In this document: piece by piece, positions 25,536 to 32,494 of the stretch
Layout of the letters: each line of letters opens with the position of its first letter
Position numbering within the stretch: position 1 is the stretch's first letter
Source: Pseudomonadota bacterium
GTDB taxonomy: Bacteria > Pseudomonadota > Gammaproteobacteria > Acidiferrobacterales > Acidiferrobacteraceae
Direction: 5' to 3'
NCBI GenBank assembly: GCA_021777335.1
Contig: JAJYDT010000001.1
Coordinates: 77,295-109,788, forward strand
DNA: 32,494 bases
The notes under the pieces: generated by a model
Databases searched by the model: none
Told to the model about the DNA's origin: nothing
What the model saw: only the letters and a program-made list of their open reading frames with translations
Position numbers and translations under genes: made by a program

Positions 25536-25775
25536 ATGAAACGGTTTGTTCTGTATGGACGGGCGGGCTGTCACCTTTGCGAGGCGATGCAGCGCGAGAT
25601 CGAGGTACTGCGCCGGCGCAGGGAATTCACGCTTGAGGTGCGCGATATCAGCGGTGACGAAGCGCTTGAGGCCGCTTACGGCGAGATCATTCCGGTGCTT
25701 GAGCAGGAGGGCGTCGAAATTTCCCGATTCCACCTCGACGCCGAGGCGTTGCGCCGTTGTCTGGATGATCGTTAG
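25536..25775 (+). CDS. Glutaredoxin-like DUF836 protein
   Basis: 79-residue thioredoxin-fold protein from ATG 25536: RFVLYGRAGCHLCEAMQREI with redox CXXC at C12 and C15, DISGDEALEAAYGEIIPVLEQEGVEISRF with the cis-proline region (IIPVL), and a short C-terminal helix. DUF836 members are small cytosolic glutaredoxin-like proteins; the partner is not known. It converges with the Nudix gene, their ends overlapping by 4 nt. Confidence 0.87.
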   Translation: MKRFVLYGRAGCHLCEAMQREIEVLRRRREFTLEVRDISGDEALEAAYGEIIPVLEQEGVEISRFHLDAEALRRCLDDR

Positions 25776-26293
25776 GACAGGGTGCTTGCGCGGAACAAAC
25801 CAATGATCGTTTTGGCGTCATAGATCTGCCCGCTGGAGGCCCAGGCGAGGGCCTCGTCGAGACTGACCCAGTGTACCTCGATATATTCCTCGTCTTCGCG
25901 CATTGGCATGTTTTCGGTGAGATCGCGCGCGCAAAACAGGTGTACGACCTCTGTAAATACGCCTGGCGAGCTGACGAGATGCCCAAGCGGCTGCCAGGTC
26001 TGCGCCGTGATTCCGGTCTCTTCGGCGAGTTCCCGTTGCGCGGTTATCAGCGGTTCTTCCGCACCATCCCGACGCCCGGCCGGCAACTCCCACAACCATT
26101 CATTGGCCACATGGCGGTATTGCCTCAGGAGACATACCTTGCCACGGTCATTGAGGGCAACGACTGCGGCGCCGCCCGGGTGGCGTACAATCTCAAGTTC
26201 CGAGCTGCGGCCGTCAGGGAAATGCGCCTGTTCGGCGACCACGTCGATGACGCGGCCCCGGTAGTACCATCGCAGCGCTTCGGGGGTGCTCAA
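25772..26293 (-). CDS. Nudix hydrolase, ADP-ribose pyrophosphatase type
   Basis: 173 residues with a full Nudix box GX5EX7REUXEEXGU at about 73-95 (GRRDGAEE, then AQRELAEETGI). The N-terminal YYRGRVIDVV, the VCLLRQYRHVANEWLWELPAG segment and the loop following the box resemble the NudF/ADP-ribose pyrophosphatase group, which cleaves ADP-ribose to AMP and ribose 5-phosphate. It overlaps the upstream CbbQ-like gene by 4 nt, so the two are probably co-translated. Confidence 0.92.
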   Translation of the reverse strand: MSTPEALRWYYRGRVIDVVAEQAHFPDGRSSELEIVRHPGGAAVVALNDRGKVCLLRQYRHVANEWLWELPAGRRDGAEEPLITAQRELAEETGITAQTWQPLGHLVSSPGVFTEVVHLFCARDLTENMPMREDEEYIEVHWVSLDEALAWASSGQIYDAKTIIGLFRASTLS

Positions 26294-27102
26294 AAGAGGG
26301 AGGCACTAAGCTCGTTGATCGCGCTTAGCATCTCTGGGTCGTCCGTAAGTGCCTGCGCGATTGCCCCGCGACAGGCTGCGTGTGGACTGATACCCGAGCG
26401 CATGAGTTTTCCGGCGTGCACGAGCAGACGTGTGCTCGCGCCTTCCTCGAGGCCGCTACCCTTGAGGTTGCGGGTCATCACGGCAAACCGGACCAGCTTG
26501 ATTGCGGTTTCCTCGTCGACACTGGTCTCGCGGATGACGATCCGCTGCTCGAGTTCAGACGGAGGATAGTGGAATTCGAGCGCCACGAACCGCTGCCGGG
26601 TGCTCTGTTTCAGGTCTTTCAGAACGCTCTGGTAACCGGGATTATAGGAGATCGCGAGGCCGAATTCGGGGGGTGCGCTCAGCATCTCGCCGGTTTTTTC
26701 GATCGGCAGCACGCGGCGGTCATCGGCAAGGGGATGGATCACCACCGTGGTGTCCTTGCGCGCTTCGACGATCTCGTCCAGATAGCAGATCCCGCCAAGC
26801 CGTACGGCACGCGCGAGCGGACCGTCCATCCATACCGTTTCCCCGCCCGTCAAGAGATAGCGGCCCACGAGGTCGGCCGCAGTGAGGTCGTCATGGCACG
26901 ATACGGTCACGAGCGGCCGCTTCAGGCGCCATGCCATGTGTTCCATGAATCGGGTCTTGCCGCATCCGGTCGGACCCTTGAGCAGCAGAGGGATGCGGTT
27001 GCGATAGGCCTGCTCAAAGACCTCAATCTCGTCGCCTTGGGCTTCATAATAGGGTTCAGAGCTGACAAGCAGCCCATCGGGTGTGGTGACGTTGGCTTTC
27101 AT
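26290..27102 (-). CDS. CbbQ/NorQ-type MoxR AAA+ ATPase
   Basis: 270-residue AAA+ protein, full length for CbbQ/NorQ. Walker A is GPTGCGKT (43-50), Walker B GGICYLDE (103-110), followed by IVEARKDTTVVIHPLADDRR, the NPGYQS sensor-1 region and the C-terminal lid ending in a CbbQ-type helix. CbbQ hexamers act with CbbO-type VWA adaptors to remodel Rubisco; NorQ/NorD act on NO reductase. The only VWA partner in the window is at 17757-19895. Its gene diverges from the qmo operon with 259 nt between starts and is coupled to the Nudix gene. The client protein is unknown. Confidence 0.9.
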   Translation of the reverse strand: MKANVTTPDGLLVSSEPYYEAQGDEIEVFEQAYRNRIPLLLKGPTGCGKTRFMEHMAWRLKRPLVTVSCHDDLTAADLVGRYLLTGGETVWMDGPLARAVRLGGICYLDEIVEARKDTTVVIHPLADDRRVLPIEKTGEMLSAPPEFGLAISYNPGYQSVLKDLKQSTRQRFVALEFHYPPSELEQRIVIRETSVDEETAIKLVRFAVMTRNLKGSGLEEGASTRLLVHAGKLMRSGISPHAACRGAIAQALTDDPEMLSAINELSASLF

Positions 27103-27284
27103 TGGGAGGCCTTTCCGGTTTCTCCAAGTATGTCAAATAGCGGCTGCCGATAAAACGCGCCGGACGGGATTGACGAGGCCATGGGCGGCCATCACAATAC
27201 CAGTCCCACAGAGGTTCCGGCTAGAACTTCCTGAAATATAGGTCTTCTATCGTCACATAGGAAATTTTCATCAGGATGAAATGG

Positions 27285-27313
27285 TTGGCATGCCCTGTCT
27301 TGGCGGATAATGT
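27285..27313 (+). promoter_or_regulatory. Possible promoter of the qmo-hdr operon
   Basis: TTGGCA (27285-27290), 17 bp, TAATGT (27308-27313), about 50 nt before the qmoA ATG. Both hexamers are weak matches to sigma-70 consensus, so this is only a candidate. An AT-richer stretch runs from 27230 to 27285. Confidence 0.3.
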
Positions 27314-27361
27314 GACGGTTTTTGCGCAGGCCGGGTTGCGCTTATCTTCTGGAGGATGTAC

Positions 27362-28645
27362 ATGGCCACCGTAGTCGCGACGAATGAGACCCTCCTTGTG
27401 GTCGGCGGTGGGATCAGCGGCATGACCGCCGCCCTTGAGGCTGCGGAGACCGGCAAGGACGTCGTCCTCGTCGAAAAAGGCCCCGCGCTGGGTGGCAGGG
27501 TGAGCCGCCTTTACAAGTATTTCCCCAAGCTTTGTCACCCCACCTGCGGACTTGAAATCAATTTGCGCCGCCTGAAAGCCAGCAAACGCATCCGGGTCCT
27601 GACGCTTGCCGAGGTGCGCAAGGTGAGCGGTGCCCCGGGCAACTACGCGGTTACCGTTTCCGTCGCGCCCCGGTACGTGAACGAGAACTGCACGGCGTGC
27701 GGCGCCTGCGGCGATGCCGTCTCTACCGAGATCCCGAATCCTTTCAACTACGGCCTCAATAACATGAAAGCGGCGTATCTCCCGTTCTCTATGGCCTACC
27801 CGCAGCGCTACGTGATTGACCCCTCGATTATCGCTACTGGCGAGGCCGAGAAGGCGAAGGCCGCATGCCAGTACAACGCAATTGACCTTGACATGAAGGA
27901 GGAGGTCCTTACGTTCAATGCCGGCGCAATCATCTGGGCGACCGGCTGGAAACCCTATGACGCGGCGAAGATCCAGCCGTACGGATACGACCGGTTCGCC
28001 AATGTGATCACGAGCGTCGAGTTTGAGCGTCTGGCCGACCCGCGCGGTCCCACGGGCGGGCGCGTCATCCGCCCGTCCGACGGCAAGGAGGCAAAGAATG
28101 TCGCTTTCATCCAGTGTGCTGGCTCGCGTGACCGGAACCATCTCACACACTGTTCACGCATCTGCTGCATGGCGTCGCTGAAGCAGACCACGTATGTCCG
28201 GGAACGGTGCGGCGATGATGCCAAATCGACGATCTATTACATAGATATCCGTGCCATCGACCGGTTCGAGGATTTCTATCAGAAAGTCCAGGCTGATCCC
28301 ACGGTGCGTTTCGTCAAATCGAAGGTTGCGAGCATCACCGAGGACCAGAAGACCGGCGACGTTATCCTGCACGGCGTGGATACCGAAGGCTATCACCGTT
28401 ATGACGCCCGGCATGACCTGTGCGTGCTGGCAATCGGCATGGAACCAAGTGTGGATGTCCGGGCGATCGCGGACGTGTCGGTGGATGTGAGTGGATTTAT
28501 CGAAGCGAGTATCCCGGACGGCGGAATGTTCGGGGCGGGATGCGCCTCGAATGCGCTTGACGTGAACCGGTCGGTCCAGAGTGCGACGGCGAGCGCGATG
28601 CGCGCTATCCAGGTCATCAATCGCGTAGCGCGGGCGGAGGGCTGA
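27362..28645 (+). CDS. qmoA: QmoA-like HdrA-type FAD protein
   Basis: 427-residue flavoprotein of the HdrA/QmoA family. ATG 27362 is chosen over 27356 because GGAGG at 27351-27355 would otherwise abut the start. The FAD motif VVGGGISGMTAALEAAE lies at 13-29. HdrA-type cysteines are C58/C62 (CHPTCGLE) and the later QCAGSRD and CSRICCMASLKQ motif. A ferredoxin-like run NCTACGACGDAV has C110, C113 and C116 but no fourth cysteine. Qmo connects APS reductase to the quinone pool in sulfate reducers and in sulfur oxidisers running it in reverse. First gene of a four-gene operon, 5 nt from qmoB. Confidence 0.88.
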   Translation: MATVVATNETLLVVGGGISGMTAALEAAETGKDVVLVEKGPALGGRVSRLYKYFPKLCHPTCGLEINLRRLKASKRIRVLTLAEVRKVSGAPGNYAVTVSVAPRYVNENCTACGACGDAVSTEIPNPFNYGLNNMKAAYLPFSMAYPQRYVIDPSIIATGEAEKAKAACQYNAIDLDMKEEVLTFNAGAIIWATGWKPYDAAKIQPYGYDRFANVITSVEFERLADPRGPTGGRVIRPSDGKEAKNVAFIQCAGSRDRNHLTHCSRICCMASLKQTTYVRERCGDDAKSTIYYIDIRAIDRFEDFYQKVQADPTVRFVKSKVASITEDQKTGDVILHGVDTEGYHRYDARHDLCVLAIGMEPSVDVRAIADVSVDVSGFIEASIPDGGMFGAGCASNALDVNRSVQSATASAMRAIQVINRVARAEG

Positions 28646-28650
28646 GGGCG

Positions 28651-30915
28651 ATGTCAGAGGTCAAGCTGGGAACATACATCTGCCGGGGTTGCGGTATCGG
28701 TGACCGGCTCGATACGGCCGCACTGTCGGTTGTGGCACAGAAAGAAGGCAAGGCGCAGCTTGTGCGCGAGCATGATTTTCTGTGCAGCGCGGATGGTGTT
28801 GCCACAATCCGCCAGTCACTTGAGGGCGGGGAAGTGAACCAGGTTGTCATTGCCGCCTGCTCACGGCGCTCCAAAACCGAAGCTTTCAACTTCGAGAACG
28901 TCACGGTTGCACGCGCGAACCTGCGTGAGCAGGTCATCTGGACCCAGCCCGATACACCCGAGGCACGTGAGCTCACCCAGGAGATGGCAGCTGACTACAT
29001 CCGCATGGCGTGCGCGGAGGTCAAAAAGATGCATGTCCCGGCGGCCAGCGCGAACGCAGGTACCAACAAGCGTGTCCTGGTCGTCGGCGGCGGCGTGAGC
29101 GGAATGACATCCGCACTCGAGGCTGCGAAGGCCGGCTACGAGGTGCTTCTGGTCGAGAAGACTGGCGCGCTCGGCGGCTGGACCGCAAAACTCTACAAGC
29201 GTATCCCATTCCGCGAGCCCTATGCGGACCCGGTAGAGACGCCGGTGCATGAGCTGATCGCCGCGATCGGCAAGGAGCCACGCATCAAGGTGTTCCTGAA
29301 TTCGACCACCACCCGTACGAGCGGCTCTCCGGGGCAGTTCAGCGTGGACATCACAGCGGAAAGTGGAAACACCATGACCGAGAATGTCGGCGCGATCGTC
29401 ATGGCCTCGGGTTTCAGTCTTTATGATGCCAATAAATTGCCGCATCTTGGCTATGGCAAGAGCCCGGATGTCGTGGACCAGGCCGGACTTGAGGCGCTTG
29501 CGCTCAAGGCGGCGGCCGATGGTGCGCGTATCCGCCGTCCATCGGACGGGCGCGAAGTAAAAAACGTCGTATTCGTGCAATGCGCGGGACAGCGCGACGC
29601 GTCCGGGGAACATCTGACCTACTGCTCGGGCTATTGCTGCAACGCGAGTATCAAGCAGGCGATGTACTTCAAGGACGCCAATCGCGATATCGACACCAAC
29701 ATCATCTACACCGATCTGCGTACGCCGGGCAACGGCGAGGATTTCTACCGCAGCGCCCAGAAAAAGGGCGTCAGCTTTACCAAGGGCCGGGTGAAGGCGG
29801 TCGAGTCGGCGGGGGGTTCCCTCACGGTCAGGTTTCATGATCTGATCCTGAATGACGAGCGCGCGACGGTCACGGGCGTCGATCTGGTTGTGCTGGCCAC
29901 GGGCCAGATCCCCAATTCGGGGATGAACATCGAGCTCAAAGCGGAGCCTGAGAAGGCCGACGACGGGCATGGCCCATCGGTCGAAGTGCCGGTGCCGGTC
30001 CCACCCAAGGCGGCATCGGTGCTGAATCTCACGTACCGGCAGGGCCCCGATCTCCCGCAGCTCAAGTACGGCTTTACCGACTCGCATTTCATCTGTTTCC
30101 CGTACGAGACCCGCCGTAGCGGCATCTACGCAACGGGTCCCGTGCGCCGGCCGATGGATCTGGTTCAGGCAGTAGAGGATGCCACCGGCGCCGCACTCAA
30201 GGCGATACAGGCAGTGGAGAATGCAAGCCTCGGACGCGCGCTGCACCCGCGCTCCGGGGACCTGAGTTTCCCGTCATTCCGGCGCGAAGGTTGCACTCAG
30301 TGCAAACGTTGCACTGTGGAATGCCCATTTGGCGCAATTGATGAGGATGAGCAGCGCTATCCGGTGTTCAACGAAGGGCGCTGCCGCCGCTGCGGCACTT
30401 GCATGGGTGCCTGTCCGGTACGTGTGATCTCGTTTGAGAACTATTCCGTAGATACGGTAGGCGCACAGATCAAGGCGGTGGATGTGCCGGACGAGTTTTC
30501 CGAGAAGCCGCGTCTCCTGCTGCTCGCCTGTGAAAACGATGCCTATCCCGCCCTCGACATGGCAGGCATGAACCGGCTTCAGAGCAGCGCATTCGTGCGC
30601 ACGATCCCGGTGCGGTGCCTGGGGTCGGTCAATACGATCTGGATCACAGACGCGCTGAACAGCGGCTACGACGGTGTGATGCTCATGGGCTGCAAACATG
30701 GTGATGACTATCAATGCCATTTTGTGAAGGGGTCGGAGCTCGCGGACTACCGCATGAGCAAGATCGACGATACTCTGAAAGGCCTGAACCTCGAGCCGGA
30801 GCGTGTGCGGACGTATGAGGTCGCGATCACCGACATCGCGCGTGTACCGCAACTGATCAACGACTATGCCGAGAAGATCAAAGAAATCGGCATGAATCCG
30901 TTCAAGGGGTTCTAG
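28651..30915 (+). CDS. qmoB: QmoB-like HdrA/MvhD fusion iron-sulfur flavoprotein
   Basis: 754 residues, typical of QmoB. Domains in order: an N-terminal HdrA-type segment with C11/C14, C45 and C70; an FAD domain with VLVVGGGVSGMTSALEAA (142-159); the QCAGQRD and YCSGYCCNASIKQ cysteine motif; two [4Fe-4S] ferredoxin motifs (C548/551/554/558 and C578/581/584/588); and a C-terminal MvhD-like domain (about 620-754) with MLMGCKHGDDYQCHF. It is expected to relay electrons between flavin, clusters and the partner subunits. It is a paralogue of the gene before it, sharing the FAD and CC motifs. Confidence 0.9.
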   Translation: MSEVKLGTYICRGCGIGDRLDTAALSVVAQKEGKAQLVREHDFLCSADGVATIRQSLEGGEVNQVVIAACSRRSKTEAFNFENVTVARANLREQVIWTQPDTPEARELTQEMAADYIRMACAEVKKMHVPAASANAGTNKRVLVVGGGVSGMTSALEAAKAGYEVLLVEKTGALGGWTAKLYKRIPFREPYADPVETPVHELIAAIGKEPRIKVFLNSTTTRTSGSPGQFSVDITAESGNTMTENVGAIVMASGFSLYDANKLPHLGYGKSPDVVDQAGLEALALKAAADGARIRRPSDGREVKNVVFVQCAGQRDASGEHLTYCSGYCCNASIKQAMYFKDANRDIDTNIIYTDLRTPGNGEDFYRSAQKKGVSFTKGRVKAVESAGGSLTVRFHDLILNDERATVTGVDLVVLATGQIPNSGMNIELKAEPEKADDGHGPSVEVPVPVPPKAASVLNLTYRQGPDLPQLKYGFTDSHFICFPYETRRSGIYATGPVRRPMDLVQAVEDATGAALKAIQAVENASLGRALHPRSGDLSFPSFRREGCTQCKRCTVECPFGAIDEDEQRYPVFNEGRCRRCGTCMGACPVRVISFENYSVDTVGAQIKAVDVPDEFSEKPRLLLLACENDAYPALDMAGMNRLQSSAFVRTIPVRCLGSVNTIWITDALNSGYDGVMLMGCKHGDDYQCHFVKGSELADYRMSKIDDTLKGLNLEPERVRTYEVAITDIARVPQLINDYAEKIKEIGMNPFKGF

Positions 30916-30923
30916 GAGCAGCA

Positions 30924-31556
30924 ATGACCGAACTTAACCACAAGATGGTCGAGCAGTACCGGAACGACTTCCTCAAAGAGGTTGAAGCGAACGTCGAGGA
31001 AGGGGACTGGGTGAAGATGTGCATGCAGTGCGGTGTCTGTTCCGGATCGTGCCCGTTTGGTCCGGACTGGGAGCATCCACCCCAGGAGATCTTCATGATG
31101 ATCCGGGCTGGCAAGCGCGACGAGGTCTTGAGAAGCGAATCCATGTGGATGTGCACGTCATGCTATAACTGCATCGTGCGCTGTCCGAGGGAACTGCCGA
31201 TCACGCACATCATGCATGGGCTTGCCAATTATGCACACCGCCTCGGCATTGCCCCAAAGATGAATCCGACGCGTCGGTTCGCGAAGATTTTCTGGGACAA
31301 CATTGCGAAGAACGGACGTGTGAACGAGCTTGACCTGTCGGTGAAACTCTATTTCATGGATGGGTTCAAAAAGGGCGTGAAGCGTGCGATCGAGATGTCC
31401 ACAGTGGGCCTCGGGATGCTGAAGACCGGTCGTCTCAACCCCTTCGGGCTGGTAGCCCATCGCGGTTGCAAAGACAAAAAGGGCATACAGAAGATGTTGA
31501 AGAAGGCGCGGGAGCTGGAAGACCGTCGGCGGGGTCTTGCGACCCGAGGAGCGTGA
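30924..31556 (+). CDS. hdrC: HdrC-like iron-sulfur protein
   Basis: 210 residues with two complete CX2CX2CX3CP ferredoxin motifs: C33/C36/C39/C43 (CMQCGVCSGSCP) and C77/C80/C83/C87 (CTSCYNCIVRCP). It aligns with the soluble N-terminal half of QmoC and with HdrC of heterodisulfide reductase, but no heme-b membrane domain follows. In canonical Qmo this place is held by membrane-bound QmoC. It starts 8 nt after qmoB and ends 1 nt before the HdrB-like gene. Confidence 0.88.
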   Translation: MTELNHKMVEQYRNDFLKEVEANVEEGDWVKMCMQCGVCSGSCPFGPDWEHPPQEIFMMIRAGKRDEVLRSESMWMCTSCYNCIVRCPRELPITHIMHGLANYAHRLGIAPKMNPTRRFAKIFWDNIAKNGRVNELDLSVKLYFMDGFKKGVKRAIEMSTVGLGMLKTGRLNPFGLVAHRGCKDKKGIQKMLKKARELEDRRRGLATRGA

Positions 31557-31557
31557 T

Positions 31558-32475
31558 ATGGCTCGTAAAGAGTATTCTTTTTACCCAGGCTGCACGTCGG
31601 AACGCAGATCTTCCGCGTCGAACTACATGGTCTCGGTCGAGTCGATGTGCAAAAAACTCGACATCAAGCTGAACGAGATACCCGACTGGAATTGCTGCAC
31701 GGCCTCGATCGGGTACGCTGAGGGTGGTGAGTTGCCGCGACACGTGCTGAACGCGCGTAACCTCGCAATCTCGGAGCAGGCGAACAAGGGTCAGGACGTG
31801 GTAGCGACCTGCGCTGCCTGCTGGCTTGGAGCCAAAGAGACCAAGGAGCGGCTGATGCATAACAGCGACCTGCTGGCCGAGACCAATGAGGCGCTTCGGG
31901 AAGCCGGGATGAACCTGCAGTACAAGGGCGAACAGGAGATCCGTCACATGGTCGAGGTCCTGATAGAGGACCTGGGTTATGAAGAACTCAAGAAACCCAT
32001 GGTCAGGTCCCTTGAGGGCATCAAGTTTGCCGGATATGTCGGCTGTCAGACAAATCGGCCCTTTGGTATCGCGGGCGAGTCGTTCGAGAACCCGAAGTAT
32101 CTCGACAAGCTGGTCGAGACCGTGGGTGGAGAGGCCCTCGACAAGTACGACCAGAAGGTCACATGCTGCGGCGGGGCGTTGGCGTTCTCCGAACCCGAAA
32201 AGAGTCAGGCACAGATCAAGAACATCATTGAGTCGGCCTATGACCATGGCGCCGACATGATCGTCACACCCTGCCCGGTGTGCCAGATGAACGTCGAGAT
32301 CTATCAGGGGCAGATCAACAAGCGGTACGGCACGAAGTTCAATATCCCCGTGACGTACTACAGTCAGCTTATGACGGTTGCCTACGGCGGGAGCGCCAAG
32401 GATGCCGGTCTCGACGGGCAGGTGATCCGGGCGACCAAGCTCGAAGAGATCGCAGCGAAACCGGTCAAGAAATGA
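31558..32475 (+). CDS. hdrB: HdrB-like CCG-domain protein
   Basis: 305 residues from ATG 31558 (MARKEYSFYPGC), preceded by GAGGA and located 1 nt after the hdrC stop. Both CCG motifs are intact: C12, C46-C47, C85, C88 (NCC, CAAC) and C163, C203-C204, C239, C242 (TCCGG, CPVC). In HdrB these bind noncubane [4Fe-4S] clusters that split disulfides, so a thiol/disulfide or persulfide substrate is possible. It is the last gene of qmoA-qmoB-hdrC-hdrB visible here; the window ends 19 nt later. Confidence 0.9.
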   Translation: MARKEYSFYPGCTSERRSSASNYMVSVESMCKKLDIKLNEIPDWNCCTASIGYAEGGELPRHVLNARNLAISEQANKGQDVVATCAACWLGAKETKERLMHNSDLLAETNEALREAGMNLQYKGEQEIRHMVEVLIEDLGYEELKKPMVRSLEGIKFAGYVGCQTNRPFGIAGESFENPKYLDKLVETVGGEALDKYDQKVTCCGGALAFSEPEKSQAQIKNIIESAYDHGADMIVTPCPVCQMNVEIYQGQINKRYGTKFNIPVTYYSQLMTVAYGGSAKDAGLDGQVIRATKLEEIAAKPVKK

Positions 32476-32494
32476 ACCACTCCACCTGAGCCGG

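Noticed and set aside
28861-30246. 461-codon minus-strand open frame inside qmoB
   Set aside because: Antisense shadow; all iron-sulfur and FAD motifs are on the plus strand.

Overview
The window reads as chromosome of a GC-rich gammaproteobacterium. The cell-elongation and lipoate cluster has the usual gammaproteobacterial layout. The QmoA/QmoB-HdrC/HdrB operon and the CbbQ/CbbO-type AAA+/VWA pair point to a chemolithoautotrophic sulfur oxidiser, perhaps an Acidiferrobacter-like lineage; that lineage is inference, because no rRNA or other taxonomic marker is present.

Layout. (1) Positions 3-10715, minus strand: one long envelope cluster read from right to left, mreB-mreC-mreD-mrdA(PBP2)-rodA-rlpA-dat-DUF493-[IS200/IS605]-lipB-lipA-ydcF. 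An IS200/IS605-type element with an intact tnpA and a decayed tnpB remnant sits between the DUF493 gene and lipB, about 5 nt from the lipB start codon. (2) 10807-14061, plus strand: gatC-gatA-gatB, diverging from mreB, with a possible 18-codon leader ORF overlapping the gatC start. (3) 14120-15819: a patatin-like phospholipase and a small lipoprotein. (4) 15876-19895, minus strand: a CbbO/NorD-type VWA protein followed by a GH15 glucoamylase/trehalase-like enzyme. (5) 20034-22232, plus strand: a MerR-type-looking promoter, an exported Met/His-repeat protein, and a fused cytochrome b/sulfite-oxidase-like molybdoenzyme. (6) 22233-24172: an IS-scarred region with an IS1182-like transposase remnant, two related ~35-bp end-like repeats and two small envelope genes. 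(7) 24173-27102: an OYE-family flavoenzyme, a glutaredoxin-like protein, a Nudix hydrolase and a CbbQ/NorQ AAA+ ATPase. (8) 27362-32475, plus strand: qmoA-qmoB-hdrC-hdrB, tightly packed.

How they fit together. Block 1 makes and shapes side-wall peptidoglycan (MreBCD, PBP2, RodA, RlpA) and makes lipoyl cofactor (LipB, LipA). Block 2 is the tRNA-dependent amidotransferase for Gln-tRNA and/or Asn-tRNA. Block 8 should pass electrons between the APS reductase/sulfite level and the quinone or thiol pool, with soluble HdrC/HdrB in place of the membrane subunit QmoC. The CbbQ-type ATPase diverges from the qmo operon, while a CbbO-type partner lies 6.4 kb away.

The parts most worth a second look are the Met/His-repeat protein with its dyad promoter next to the b-type cytochrome/molybdoenzyme fusion, the Qmo-HdrCB operon with the divergent AAA+ gene, and the mobile-element scars at lipB and at 22.4-24.2 kb. 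No tRNA, rRNA or CRISPR array was seen.
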